A stretch of DNA of 64,000 nucleotides from Siphonodentalium dalli (Eukaryota; Mollusca; Scaphopoda; Gadilida; Siphonodentaliidae), in assembly GCA_032622095.1 (NCBI GenBank), contig CP136065.1, positions 248,745,474-248,809,473 on the forward strand, in the 5' to 3' direction. Each line of letters starts with the position of its first letter. Position 1 is the first letter of the stretch. Of this stretch, positions 1 to 12,829 are shown piece by piece. The translations under genes and the position numbers were made by a program. The notes under the pieces are model-generated. The model had not been told where the DNA came from. It ran no database searches and worked only from the letters and a program-made list of their open reading frames with translations.

Positions 1-114
1 TGGGATAACTACTCATCAATGATGTTTTAGTATAGAAAGGGTTAAACTTATTATCTGAACATTTCCTATAGGATAACTACTCATCAATGATACTTTAGTA
101 TAGAAAGGGTGAAG
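1..114. repeat. Dispersed repeat fragment, two tandem copies
   Basis: Two near-identical pieces (about 3-45 and 69-111) read GGATAACTACTCATCAATGA followed by a TTTAGTATAGAAAGGG end. Between them is a TTATTATCTGAACATTTCC motif that recurs near 52300-52460, 55680-55800 and 60900-61270. It is probably the end of a MITE that continues left of the window. Confidence 0.5.
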
Positions 115-3100
115 GGTACACTTGGGATCCAAATAAACATAGTGGGGAGGGATTAATAGTACACGGGGAAGTTTTTCAAAATTAAATAATAGTACAGGGG
201 TGAAATAATGGTTTCATTTCTCAACATATTCTTTGTTTAGCCCTACAAGAACTAAGAGAAGATGTATTAGCCATTGTCTGATTCCTAATAATCATTTTAC
301 ATCATATTGAAGTGGTTTGGATATGAAAAGCAATCATTCTGAATGAAATAAATGAATTTATAGGGACCCAAATAAGCAGTTTACAGGCAGATACAGGGGG
401 GGGGGGATTTTTACTTGAAATTTAATATGAGTACCCATATGTTTATTTGCATCTGGAAAGTACTCAGGATATTCAAATCTTATAAGAAACAGAAATTAAT
501 TGAAAATATGTCATTTGCTGTAATTCAAGAATTTCATCAATAAAAAAAGTTAATGAAGGAAATAGATCCCCAAATTTACAATTACAATTTTGAATTACAA
601 ACTAAAATTCACATGTCCACAGAGACATGTAGAAATACGGTCCCCTTAATTGCTTTCAATTAGATATAGTAATGTCCTAAATATAATTACCCATAATTCT
701 GCTGTGGTTAAGGTGTCGATTATTTAGGGCATTACTGTACATATATGCGGAAATCTGTACTTGATTATGTCCCCGGGAGTGAAGAGGCAATAATGAGCGA
801 AATCAGTTAATTGATTGTGACTGAAGTTTCTGTGAGTTATGGCCTCGATGTATGAAAGAGTGACCATCAGCAATATTTTAACATTCAAGGCAAATTGAAA
901 ATGTGAATATATGCATTCATGTGACAAGCACAAGTCTATGTAACAGATTATCCCCAAATCCTGATTTATTTCCCCGATCTAGTATATCTCCATTAGGCCA
1001 AATGAATATACTACTTAGTATGAATGTTTATTTTTTTTCCTGATGTACCGTGATGTACCGTGATGTACCGTGATTCGCACCTGTAGGCCTACAATTCTTA
1101 TTTGGCTCTGCACATTTATTAATTTTTGCCATGTCCAATATGTGAACATGCCCAATTCTTTGAATATTCAATTTTCAGTATGATCTGCTCAAAAACAGAA
1201 GTATATACTGCAGTTAACACATTCACTGCCGACTACGAGTACCTTTCGCATGTAATTGAATGGGAATCAGTTGTAAAGGTGTTAATGGGTGCATACTATT
1301 TAATATTTATCTTTATAATCACCAGAGTCTATCTCTAACATTTACAAGAAACTGTGTATAGCGGATATCAGCACAGGTACTTTTATAAGGATGTACCGGT
1401 ACACCCTGTACAGTACTATTGATTCTGGTCTGTACTGTTATTAAAAACACTTATACTATTATTCCAACCTGAACTACTACTTGCAGCCAAAAGGGTATCA
1501 CACATGCTCGGGCATCCTTACTTTATTTAGTGGAATACCCATGGGTCCATTTTACATATTGAGAATTATAAGAATTTGGTAGTGACCAGGGATGTGGTGA
1601 CATGGGGAGGGGTGTTGGAGGTGTCTCACTCCCCAACATAGTCAAATGTCAAAATATTCAATATTGTAGAAAATCCATGTCTTGCACACAATATTGTAGA
1701 AAATCCATGTCTTGCACAACATCAGTTGAAAATTTCAGACCAAATCACTGTCCAAATCTAAGTTGAAATTGTTCTGGTTGTTTAATTTTCAATTCAGTAT
1801 TGAGTGTGAAATCTGTTGTTTTAAGACCGATTGTTGAATATTTTTCTGCTTACTTAAGGTTCATTCTGACAGCAGGCTGGGCCATCTTTGTTTTCCATGT
1901 CCAAGAGCACTGCGTTGTACATATTTTTTCCTGCTCTTTTGGAGAAAATTGTCTTAACAAGTTAACAGTTTTTTTTATCGATCGTCAACTGATTAACAAC
2001 TCAACCCAACTCATTCATTATTAAAAAACAACTCAACTGAATTAATTATAATAATTACTGTAACAATGTTATACCTCACATTATGTTTTATTTTATTTTT
2101 ATTTCACCTCATGTTGTTAGGACATACTTGTGCAATTAACATGTCTAGTCCAATAAAGTACCGGTATTTGTATATTTATCTTTAAAGGCATTTAGGCTTT
2201 CCGCTTCCACTACATCAGACTATTCCATAAATTTGTTACCCTGATCGAGAAAGTAGTCTCTCTCAGTTTTCCTTGCTGTCAATATTTTCAGTTGGTCTAA
2301 ATCTAAATTTCCATGCAACCATTTTAATATGGGGGGGGGGGGGGGGGTTGATATACACAATTTACACAAAACAGAGACTCTGATGGTGACCAGCCAGCCC
2401 TCATAATAGGCTACGGCAATCAGCATTGCCGAAGCCATTTGCTGAAGCAAAGTGTTGCCATAGCAGATTGCCGAAGCCAATAAACTATCTGAATTAAGAG
2501 GGCTGCCACCCAAGATCACTACAACTCCACTCCTATGACACACCCCCCCCCCCCCACCAACCACCTGGCCACCAACACCCTATCTGGGCTCCCACTAAAT
2601 GGGGATCACAATCACTCTGGAAAAGTACTGGAAATGATATAAAAAATAAATTATGTGCCTGGGACGAGTTAAATGGGATGTGGCTGGGACGGGTTAAATG
2701 GAACACACAAGGGTGTGTTCACTTTCTCATTGCATTTAAATGTCATGACTCATTGAGTCATTTCCCTGCCTTAGTGAGTACAGTTGAAACTAAACGTGAA
2801 TGTATATGTCTACTGACTATTGATAATATGTTTGTTATAAAAAATACAGACCTCATTGAGCTTTGGCTGAGATATTCCCAAGTGAAATCTATGGAAATTT
2901 CGTTGTCACCAAACAAGAAATCATTTTTTACTTTCGATTTCAACTCGCACTTCCGGTGGGAGATTCCTTACACAGATTGTTAATCGAGTACACCCAGAAC
3001 ACGTTTTTTGTTTTGCTTTAAATTTTTAAAAGAATTTTTGATTAGTACCGTATTAATATTAGTGTGACTCATAGAGTGCCACACAATAAGTCATTGGAAT

Positions 3101-3584
3101 CTTAAGAGATGTCACTCACTGATGTTCCATTAGGTTAGATAGTAGTTTTAAATATAAATTTCCAATTTTCGATGTAATATACAGGATATATCAACATTAT
3201 TCAGAAATATCAGGTCTGGGGAATCCTGTTTTGACACCATTTGCAATTATAATTGCTTATTTAGGTTTATAGAAATATCCATTGTTGAAACTTTGTGCTG
3301 CCAAGACTTGGTGCCAGGCCAGATATTTGCTGACGCTCATGCAGAAACGGGTGCTGGACGTTTCATAACTTGGTCGTTTCGTACAACAAGCAGCCTACTG
3401 AAAGCCTGCGCGAAGTTGTTTGCACCGATCCCATATATATAAGATACAGACCAAAATATTGGTACAAAACATTGGTACGTATCAACCAAAGGGTACGAAA
3501 ATGTCTGTACAAAATGACCATGGTACAAACATATACCGGTATCATCTGTGTACGGTATGCTTAGGTGGTTCAACAGTTTTGAGA
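115..3584. other. No gene recognised
   Basis: No exon, RNA gene or clear transposon was recognised. Small features are a poly-G run at 399-406, four TGATGTACCG units near 1043-1074, a 31-bp duplication at about 1655-1715, a long poly-G at 2331-2347 and a poly-C near 2543-2557. Open frames here (for example 2678-2983) resemble no known protein. Confidence 0.5.
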
Positions 3585-3774
3585 CAATCATGCATCTGTA
3601 ACAGAATGAGAGAGAGAAGTGCGGGAGTCGCACCGAAAGTTTGCAGCACCCGAAATCCCAAGCCGGTCACCCATCCAAGCTTAGGACTAACCGAGCTGAA
3701 CGTTGCTTAACTTAATTCAGTAATCACACAAAGCGTCTTAACGGCTGTGACCAAGAGATCTAGACCTCTCGATC
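3585..3774 (-). repeat. 5S rRNA-derived repeat, copy 1 (5' part, interrupted)
   Basis: The reverse complement of about 3650-3715 resembles the 3' half of animal 5S rRNA. It contains GTTAAGCAACGTTC, CGGTTAGTCC and GGATGGGTGACCGGC, which is the internal-control-region side of 5S. The 5' half of 5S is replaced by unrelated sequence, so this is a 5S-derived SINE-like repeat and not a functional 5S gene. A 2.09-kb transposon splits the copy; it resumes at 5865 and runs to about 5925. Confidence 0.7.
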
Positions 3775-5864
3775 GGGTCCTACTAAACAACGAACATAAA
3801 CGAACACAGGTCCAAACAGCGGAATAGAAGGGTGAAATTTGGTTTGTGGGTGCGTGTGGGTCCACTCTATGTGTATGTGGTGTTATTTCCAACTTTGATC
3901 ACTTATTTTTTGAGTTATTAGCATTATTTGAATACAAAACTACTAAACAACGAACATAAGATTAGCCATACTGCAAAGGTGTTACTAGTAATTAACTACG
4001 GCATATATACTCTGTCTCCTTGTTAATTGCACATCGGTGAGTTGTTTTTACTGCAAGGTGATTGTCAGTTTTGTCACTGATGGCAAGTTTAATTTCGTCG
4101 TTCGATTTTCCACTTCTCCTCGATAGAGGATATTATGTTCGTTATTTTTATCAGTCGAAAAAATTGCACATCAAATTTGTTGAACTTCCATCTTAAGATA
4201 CTGCAGGTAAGGTCAGTCCCGTCGTAGTTTAGACATCGAATTGCAGCGACATGAAGTTGAATAAAATTTATGTAGTTCGATCGGTTGTTGTGTTTTATAA
4301 TGGAGATGACAGTTCGCCAGACTTGTGTCTGTTTTTTCCTATTTCAATGCGGAAGCGCAGTTGTTTTCTGATTTGAATTGGTGTAGCGAGAATATCTCAG
4401 ACCACACGTATACATGTATTATGTATTATGTTTCGGACCTTTTTCGTGTGTTGATCGATCATATGTTGTGGGCATGGAACTATATATAGATGTCTCATGT
4501 ACCCGTCCACGGTAATAACTATAACCGAGAAACCATCTTTAGAATATTGTGTTGTTGGCGAACAAATCATTGCGACCAGCAGTCTACCAGATGGTGAACC
4601 AAAGCATTATCAAAAGACCTCAACGTTAGTTATTAACTGAGTTGTTCCTTCGAAATCCAAAGGATGGAACCAGTCTGGATTTCATGTTTTTGTTTTTGGT
4701 GAAATTGGTTATTAGGGAAATTCTGTTACGTGTATCTACCGAAAATATTCGCTCCTAGAGTGCACCTAACCTTTTCCCAGGCTTGTCTGATACTGTGCGC
4801 GAGACAAAGCTCCAAACCTCTTTTTGTTCCTATTCCTTTGAGGTTTTACAGTTGAAATATAATATTATATGTTTAGTGTAAACATATTTTATTCCAATCA
4901 AATAATAACATATTTAAACATTTGACAAACATTTTATAGTAAGACAGAATAATATAAATAATCGATTGATTGGAAATTATTGTTTCGTTCATTTTGAAAG
5001 AGACAACCATTCGTTTCCCAAAATGGCAAAGAATAGTGACCACTCGCTGATATACTCTAACACAATCCCCTCACAAACCGCGAGAGAAAATACAACATAT
5101 TTCTTGATTAACTGCATGCTGTAGAATTTAACCACATAGGCCTACATAAAATGGAGGAAAAATTCAGGCTAGAGAGTTCTATCTCCATGTGCACTCTGAT
5201 CCGGAAGCGAGACGATGGTTTCGTAAGCAAAAGGGTTCTATCTCTAAACACATTTTTCGTATAGTGTCTTTTATTATAAAACTGGCGAGTTTCTAGAACT
5301 GAGACTTCGGATATAATAATATTTTAGTTAGCTTTAACATTTTGAAACATGACGACACACACTGAAAACGATTTACTTGGTAATTCCCGTCTCGAAATTT
5401 CAACATCGATTTCCCAACAAAATGATTAATGTTGGATAGAACCATCTGATTCTCACACGACGATATATAAGGTCGATAAAAAGAGCAACTCAAATGTTTT
5501 GTTGGATATGCATTAAAACGCCGACCTCTGATGTTTCCCGTGTTTTATTGCCATCAGTGACAAAACTGACAATCACATTGCAGTAAAAACAACTCACAGA
5601 TGTACAAAGAGTAAGCCGTAGTTAATTAACACCTTTGCAATACGACTAATCTTATGTTCGTTTGTGTTCGTTGTTTAGTAGCTTTGTATTCAAATAATGC
5701 TAATAACTCAAAAAATAAGTGATCAAAGTTGGAAATAACACCACATACACATAGAGTGGACCCACACGCACCCACAAACCATTTCACCCTTCTATTCCGC
5801 TTTTTGGACCTGTGTTCGTTTATGTCCGTTTGTGTTAGTTTGTGTTCGTTGTTTAGTAGGACCG
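3775..5864. mobile_element. TIR DNA transposon with 8-bp target duplication
   Basis: The ends are inverted copies starting GGTCCTACTAAACAACGAAC. The inverted similarity continues for about 300 bp on each side (3775-4085 against 5550-5864). The flanks carry the 8-bp duplication TCTCGATC at 3767-3774 and 5865-5872. The second 5S-derived copy near 6775 has TCTCGATC once, so it shows the empty site. The interior has no convincing transposase, so the element is probably non-autonomous. The 8-bp duplication fits hAT, Merlin or P; the superfamily is not resolved. Confidence 0.85.
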
Positions 5865-5925
5865 TCTCGATCAGAGAAGTCATCGGCCTTCTATATTTAC
5901 AACGCGACCGCTACACTACTCCCCC
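5865..5925 (-). repeat. 5S rRNA-derived repeat, copy 1 (remainder)
   Basis: This continues the copy interrupted at 3774. GAGAAGTCATCGGCCTTCTA followed by a TATTTACAACGCGACC end matches the end of copy 2 near 6782-6825. Confidence 0.65.
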
Positions 5926-5989
5926 TTTCTTTTTGAGATTCACCTCACCTCACCCGAGTCCTCCCCCAGAGCAGTCGCATTATGACACG

Positions 5990-6155
5990 GACTCCGAGGA
6001 GCGGACGAGCCCCCAGTGTAACAGAACGAGAGAGAGAAGTGCAGGTGTCGCAACGAAAGTTGACAGCACCCAAAATCCCAAGCGAGTCACCCATCCAAGG
6101 ACTAACCGAGCTCGACGTTGCTTAACTTCAGTGATCACACAAAGCGTCTAACAGC
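5990..6155 (-). repeat. 5S rRNA-derived repeat, copy 2 (5' part, interrupted)
   Basis: On the minus strand this holds GTTAAGCAACGTCGAGCTCG, GGTTAGTCCTTGGATGGGTG and GGGTGCTGTC, close to the 3' half of 5S rRNA. Copy 1 has the same flanking GAGAGAGAAGTGC segment. An hAT-like element interrupts it at 6156, and it resumes at 6746. Confidence 0.7.
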
Positions 6156-6745
6156 CAGGCCTGGCCCTTTGAAATTGGAAGGAGGGCAATGATCGCCCTC
6201 CTTAATTTATCCCAGGAGGGCTATTTTATCTGACCATATGATGCAAAGCATCATCCGAGTCTCGCAGAGGCGAGCGGGGGTGAGTTTGAGAGGGGGTGTC
6301 CCCCTCCCATGATTAGGGGGGTCCGGGGGTCCTCGCCCGGGAAATTTTTAATATGTAGTGTCCCTGAGAGCGATTCTGGCATATATTTGTGGATTTTGTT
6401 CAGTGTTTCTTGAGGGAAAAAATGTAGTTTTGTGTGACCCACATTATGTGAGTAAAGGGGGGATGCCCTATAGCAGAAGAGTCCACAATTAGAGGTACCA
6501 TGTCTTACCCACCGGAAGCTGACATAAGCTAATGATAGGTAGAGCACTCTGCTGTATAGGCATATATGTATATGCATATGTAAACCATAATATTTATATA
6601 CTTATTAAAAGATACCAACACATTTTTTTTAATTTTTTTTTTAAATTATACTTACGCGAGGAGGGCGATAGGCGCCCTCCTTATTTTAATTTCAGGCGGG
6701 CGGAGGCGGGCGAGGGCGATCGCCCGCCTTAAAAGGCCAGGCCTG
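6156..6745. mobile_element. hAT-like non-autonomous element, 590 bp
   Basis: Perfect 11-bp terminal inverted repeats (CAGGCCTGGCC and its complement) are flanked by a 6-bp duplication AACAGC (6150-6155 and 6746-6751). Subterminal GGAGGGC/GCCCTCC motifs repeat inside. It lies within 5S-derived copy 2, and copy 1 (CTTAACGGCTGTGACC) shows the uninterrupted order. The CAGG terminus suggests hAT, though hAT more often makes 8-bp duplications. Confidence 0.75.
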
Positions 6746-6827
6746 AACAGCTGTGACCAAGAGATCTAGACCTCTCGATCAGAGAAGTCATCGGCCTTCT
6801 ATATTTACAATGCGACCACTACAAATC
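6746..6827 (-). repeat. 5S rRNA-derived repeat, copy 2 (remainder)
   Basis: This completes copy 2 after the 590-bp insertion. It carries the uninterrupted TCTAGACCTCTCGATCAGAG that serves as the empty site for the 2.09-kb transposon. Confidence 0.65.
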
Positions 6828-6911
6828 CAATATTGGTTTCATTCAAGTTTCTGCTCAAATTGTCCGTATATACATTGAACAGAAGAGGGCTTAGGAAGTC
6901 AGATACTGCCT

Positions 6912-6991
6912 TAAGTAAGGAGTACCCAGCTGGTGGGGTGGAAGCAGAATATAAGTAAGGAGTACCCAGCTGGTGGGATGGAAGCAGAATA
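6912..6991. repeat. 40-bp tandem duplication
   Basis: Two copies with one difference, each starting TAAGTAAGGAGTACCCAGCT. Each contains a donor-like AGTAAG. It lies 120 bp upstream of the first recognised POLR1E exon, but no exon could be matched to it. Confidence 0.7.
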
Positions 6992-7110
6992 TACCAAATC
7001 GCAAGATGTTGATCTTTGTTTCACCTTTCATGAAACTCTATATCTTAAATGTTTTTTGTTGTTGTTTTCTCAGGCTAAATTAAAGATTTTCTCTCTTTTA
7101 TCACTTAAAG

Positions 7111-7199
7111 TTAGCTTTGCAAATGGTGAACTGAGGAAGTCTTCTGCCAGGCTGAATTATGAGAGGTATAAAGACCTAAAGAAGAAGAAAACACTTATG
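7111..7199 (+). CDS. POLR1E: POLR1E exon (N-terminal dimerisation domain, first one found)
   Basis: It encodes (V)SFANGELRK followed by RLNYERYKDLKKKKTLM. This matches the start of the POLR1E N-terminal beta-barrel, where animal orthologues read V-x-F-x-N-G-x-L. The acceptor is TATCACTTAAAG at 7110 and the donor ATG|GTAACA at 7199. The exon starts in phase 1 and ends in phase 0, matching the next exon. An alternative acceptor (TTTCTCAG, 7071) would add an open but unconvincing stretch. The preceding exon, with the start codon, was not found. Confidence 0.7.
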
Positions 7200-7219
7200 G
7201 TAACATTTCAAATAAATTA

Positions 7220-7861
7220 TTATTATACTTCCATATTTTAATATGGAAGTATATTGTTATTCAATTTTTTATTTTTATTTTTCATTATTTATGCTTCTTC
7301 TTAATATATTTTGTAACCCTTATATCTCAGAAAGTTAAAAAAATAAATCATTGAAATTTGGTAGGTATATGCACCTTGTGAAGTTACAACTCAATGAAAC
7401 ATTTAGGTTTATGTCCTAACTTGCTTTCCAGAGTTATGCCCCTTACAATTTTTTTGTGGAAAAAGTTTGTGCCCAGATCTTCTTTTATACGAAGCCAAAC
7501 AGCTGAATTCCGTTTACGTAACCGTGTTAACTAACGAAAGGGCACGAATCGAGAAAATTTTCACCAAGGTCCGAATACAATTTGTTGACCTGGGGAGGGG
7601 TGCAAATTTATTTTATTTTTTTCTTGTCACCGATTCCAACCATTTTTACTGTCATGTATCTTTACGCCGTACTGATGCTACTCGTGAAAGAATTTTGTAA
7701 ATCGGTTGAGAAATGGCCAAGTTATAACACTTTGAAAAATGTACTAATAAAGTCCATGTGTAGAAAGTGCTTGTGCCCAGATCTTCTTCTAGACGAAGCG
7801 CAACAGCTGGATTTGGTCTATGTGAGCGTCTTAAACATAGACAGAAGACGAAACCAGGAAA
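7220..7861. repeat. Direct repeat, copy 1 of 2 (about 640 bp)
   Basis: Matches 8466-9108 almost base for base at an offset of 1246 bp. It begins with the palindrome ACTTCCATATTTTAATATGG. A weaker 300-bp internal repetition is marked by TGTGCCCAGATCTTCTT at about 7468 and 7772. No coding potential is evident; the ORFs inside are in repeat sequence. Confidence 0.85.
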
Positions 7862-8465
7862 TTTTGACAAAGGTCCGCTCAAATTTTTCCGGGCTAGGGG
7901 AGGGGCAAAATTTGTCAAATTTTTTTTTGTCGCCGATGTGAACCAAAATGGTTGTGAAATATCTATGAGATGTACTGAGTGTCATTATGAGTGAATTTTA
8001 TGAATCGGTTGACAAATGTAGAAATTGTGGCCCCTTCATTTTTTCAAGTTTACAGAAAATGCACTATGAATTTAAATTCCTTCAACTGATCGTCACGTGT
8101 TTGGTGTCATTCGATGGGGAATTTCTAGTACTTCTAAACTATTACCTACTTGCCGTATTATGTCGATGGAGGCCAGAGATATTCTAAAAGTATGTAGTGA
8201 ACAACATACATATTGGACTACATAATAGAATATCGCCATAATACCTAACCAGAACCCCGCTAAATAATAAAGGGGCATCAAATGCGAACACAATGACGCA
8301 AAAATTAGCTCGATATCTCGAAAATTGGCCGAGATCTGGCGACTTTTCTACCCGCGTCACCAAATTTCGAGGCGTGGGTGTGGGTCACACTACAACGTTT
8401 CAACTGAACACAAAAATGTCAATAAACCGTACTATCGACATTCCAATCAATTCCGCGCGATTCCC

Positions 8466-9108
8466 TTATTATACTTCCATATTTTAATATGGAAGTATAT
8501 TGTTATTCAATTTTTTATTTTTATTTTTCATTATTTATGCTTCTTCTTAATATATTTTGTAACCCTTATATCTCAGAAAGTTAAAAAGATAAATCATTGA
8601 AATTTGGTAGGTATATGCACCTTGTGAAGTTACAACTCAATGAAACATTTAGGTTTATGTCCTGACTTGCTTTCCAGAGTTATGCCCCTTACAATTTTTT
8701 TTTGGAAAAAGTTTGTGCCCAGATCTTCTTTTATACAAAGCCAAACAGCTGAATTCCGTTTACGTAATCGTGTTAACTAACGAAAGGGCACGAATCGAGA
8801 AAATTTTCACCAAGGTCCGAATACAATTTGTTGACCTGGGGAGGGGTGCAAATTTATTTTATTTTTTTCTTGTCACCGATTCCAACCAATTTTACTGTCA
8901 TGTATCTATACGCCGTACTGATGCTACTCGTGAAAGAATTTTGTAAATCGGTTGAGATATGGCCAAGTTATAACACTTCGAAAAATGTACTAATAAAGTC
9001 CATGTGTAGAAAGTGCTTGTGCCCAGATCTTCTCCTAGACGAAGCGCAACAGCTGGATTTGGTCTATGTGAGCGTCTTAAACATAGACAGAAGACGAAAC
9101 CAGGAAAT
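8466..9108. repeat. Direct repeat, copy 2 of 2 (about 640 bp)
   Basis: Second copy of 7220-7861, with a few substitutions. The two copies diverge after CGAAACCAGGAAAT. They flank about 600 bp that looks like a third, diverged unit. Confidence 0.85.
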
Positions 9109-11349
9109 GCGAATGTCAAAAATTACACCATTGACCACTGTCAATATATTTCAACATCCATTCTTTTTTTTTGGCGCACTGTGTTAATTGTTATGTTGGC
9201 TAATGGGTGATCACTCAAAACAATATCGGCTGTCTGTCTTGTCAATCGGCCGTGATTCTGCAGTTTTATCATGATGCGGCTTAAAAATGGCATATTTTGA
9301 GACCAAAAAAGGTCAAAATTCGTTAGTTTTTAAATAGTAGTTCGTTTTGTTTTCACTATTTTTAAAACGCCCATTTTTTACAAAAAAAATTCTCGACTTT
9401 GACATTTGAGAATTTACAGAACTGTGGTGTCGGTCATATATTGTTATACCTCTTCTCCGCATGGACCACGTTTTCATAAAGCACAATCCGTCTTATGCGC
9501 GGACTTTCGATTGCAGTTCTCAATTGAATTGAAACTATTTTCTATCCGCTTTTAATATATGATATTTTTAAATTAAATGAATGGGTGTCAGCGCATACCG
9601 TCCCATACCCCAACCTTCCACCCCTAAGTTGATAATTTTGGTATCATAATTTCGGAACGTAACTATCTAAGGTTTGGTATTAAATTCCCATCTGGTATAT
9701 AGCATACGTTTGTTGAATTTAGATCTGACCATTTAAAAACTGTCTCTTTATCATCTGTATGTGGCACAAGTGAAAATGTATGACTTTATTGCCCGTTTGC
9801 TAAGATCGCTGATTGTATATTTCGCATTAATAGGACGAGACGTAATGTAAAGTGCTATAACTTAGGAAGAGTCCGACAACGACGTCGAACTTTCGTCCGT
9901 TAATCGGAAAATATACACAAATATGTCTTAAAGCGCCGACTAATTCACCACCTGCGTGTATTCAAGAATATGAATCACACCAAAATTAAGCGAATTGTAT
10001 ATGGAATGTGTAGGTATAAGCTGCCATGTATATATCATTCACAGAATGCTACCATATCATGACAATCTATTAGTTAAAATAAAACACCTTCAACTGTTGG
10101 GAACATCGTGATATATGTAATCGAGCAAAGAGAGTTTAATGTCATCATACGCTATTTCGTTGTTGTGAAATGGGTGATCGTTTTATGTAGCATAATCACA
10201 TTGAACTACATATTTAATTGTGTTTGTGTGTGAATAACGATTGCTAACTTGTGAAGACTTGCAATAACATATTAAATGGTAAAATACGCGCGTTCGTATC
10301 CGTATATTCACAAGAATATCCGTCTATTTTACAAGCTTGACATGCCATGTTTGTTTATGGTATACTACAGTTCCAACACATCGGCTATTTATCATTTTGC
10401 TGGTGAGAAAGCGTATGTTCACTTTGGTGCTATTTATATGCACAGAAAAAGGCACCATTACTCGGGAAAGCAAGCTACTGAAATGCATATAGATGTACGC
10501 GAATCATGTTGCGTTCTCACACAATGCAGTTATCCCAAATCCGCGCTCTTGAAAATAGAATGGGCTGCATGGCTGGCCTACTTCTGATGGCACAGTGTGT
10601 TACGCACCTGTCCGACTAAATCACTTTGAACCCAAAATGTATACAAAATTCGCACAAGCTGGGGAAAAGTTCGCGATCTTGGACAGTCAGTACAATCGGT
10701 ATAAACGTTTGTAATGACATAACGTGTCTTGACAGCATTACCTGTTATGCCATATTGATATGTTTCTGAATTATATTTAATGCTTGATTCCTGATACACA
10801 TATATAGTGACATTTCAGTGATCTTTCTAGAACGTTCCCGAGCATGATAGAACTTCAAATAAAACATATTCGCCTTTGTCCCATTCTGGTGATTTGGGCT
10901 CGTTTTTAGCATGTTACTAATTTTATAATAAGACGTAATCAAGACATGTGTTATCAGTTGTGTGAGTGATTGCCATTCGCGCATAATTATTTCATAAATA
11001 AATATATCCGCTGCACGTAGATATAACCGTCACTTATATTACTGGCCGTTGAAATCACTGACCCGACAAACTGATAAACCAGGACTTAACAGTCTTAGCA
11101 AATTACAGATCGGCATTGATTTAAAACTTCGCACATCATTGTGGACAGACTATAACTATCCGTATCTTTCACGAGAATATACCATCCCATTGCAGTTATA
11201 ATTTTTAACATCTCAAGTCTTTAATTTGGAATATAGGCACAAGAGATAGACACATGCGTGTATGTGGAACCCGTGCATGTTCTTTATTCCCGTTGCCAAT
11301 TAAATATAAATATTGTACACATGTGTGTATGTATACTAATAAAACCGAA

Positions 11350-11371
11350 CTGTGTGTGTGTGTGTGTGTGT
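11350..11371. repeat. (TG)n microsatellite
   Basis: A run of ten or more TG dinucleotides. Confidence 0.9.
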
Positions 11372-11548
11372 TCAGTTGTTTGTCGGTCTGACCTGCTATT
11401 GGTGACCAACCGATTGGATCATGACAAAAAAAAATTGGGACACACGGTGAATTGTCACGTGGAGTGTCATGGGATAGGTACATCTGACGTCATGTGATTT
11501 AATTTGGAATTCATGAATAATTTAATAACATTTTTACATCTATATCTA

Positions 11549-11718
11549 CAGTATGCCCTAAGTAATCGACTCCTTAAACATAGCAGAATTATGGGTAACA
11601 TTTCAGGATTTAGTGGGAAATATAGCCTGCTGACATTCATCCGAAAGCTCTCCTGAATCCTGAAAAGTTACCCATAATTCTGCTTTGTTTAAGGGGTCGA
11701 TTACATAGGGCATTACTG
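11549..11718. mobile_element. Foldback MITE, CAGTAATGCCC family
   Basis: The ends are CAGTATGCCCTAAGTAATCG and its inverted match GGGCATTACTG, flanked by TA on both sides. The two arms are almost complementary throughout, so the element is one long hairpin. TA flanks and a CAGT terminus suggest a Tc1/mariner-type MITE. At least seven more copies or parts lie in the window. Confidence 0.8.
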
Positions 11719-12829
11719 TATATTTGCGAATTTCTGTCTGTCTGCCTGTGTCTGTCTTCTATAAAAATTACAGGAGACCGTCCAGATGATACCAAAGGGG
11801 TCTACTAGGGGTCACTTTTTACGAGAAATATGATTTCAGAAGTAGCCTCATTCTTCATCTTTTATTTTTGCGAACTGATGTGTTTATGATGTTCATGTAT
11901 CATAATATAAGGTCTGAAGTATACATGGTTGTAACTAAATAAATACTTCAATACTTGTGGAACGGATTAATCAAGATAAACAAAATTGAAAAGGTGAGCC
12001 ACTACTTATATTCCATGCCTTTTTAAAGTTATAGATATAGTTATAATTATTGTGGTTATGGTTACGGCTAGAGCATGGTTATGCTTATAGAAACATTTAG
12101 TATTGGGACATGGTACGGGTTGCTGATAGGTATGGTTATGATTAAGGTTTGGGTTATGGGAAAGGTAATGATTGAGAGGGGATTTGGATAGGAATATATA
12201 TGGTAATTATATGGAAGTATCAAACTTCCAATTGGAAGTTTAAAATTTCTAGTTACTATTGGCCTCATAAAAAAAACAATAAACACAAAAACCTAAAAAA
12301 AAACAATAATGTTTAGGCCAATATAAAAAAAATGCTTGATTTACATCCCCTCCCGACACTATTTTAGTCCCCTCCTCAATGTGTTTTTATTTGGATACTT
12401 TTATGTAAACTTTTTTCTCATGCCGTAACCTTCAAAATACATTAATCATTTATCAAATTGGACAATCTAAATCTGTAATATATAAGATATGATACTGCTT
12501 TAATATCTAGAACTGTCTATGGCAAATTATGTTAGGAAGAATAAAATATTAAAAATAAAATTTGCCATCCCGCCCCATTTATCGAAAATAAATTGATGTA
12601 AATCAAGCAATTTATTTATAATCTCTGTAAAACTGTCCTGATCATCGATCTGCACTATTTACACCAGAATTTATTGTTTTAAGATGGCAGCGCCCTGGTG
12701 TAGAAGGAACGTCAACGAAACACTGTTGTTGCGTTTACAACGCGTTGAGGGTGCATTGTGACCACGTAGTAAATGGCTGAGGACCGCGTTCAAATTAAAT
12801 GCGCTGCCTTGAAATTTATTATACAATAC

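Noticed and set aside
2678-2983. 101-aa plus-strand ORF as a first POLR1E exon
   Set aside because: The sequence has no similarity to the POLR1E N-terminus, and a reverse-strand frame overlaps it.
3650-3720. Functional 5S rRNA gene
   Set aside because: Only the 3' half of 5S is similar; the 5' half is missing and the copies are broken and diverged.
7220-9108. LTR retrotransposon with 640-bp LTRs
   Set aside because: The two direct copies lack TG...CA ends and a target duplication, and the 600 bp between them is a diverged unit of the same repeat and has no gag-pol.
10276-10587. 103-aa plus-strand ORF in the first POLR1E intron
   Set aside because: It has no recognisable family, no splice context and biased composition. 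It may be chance.
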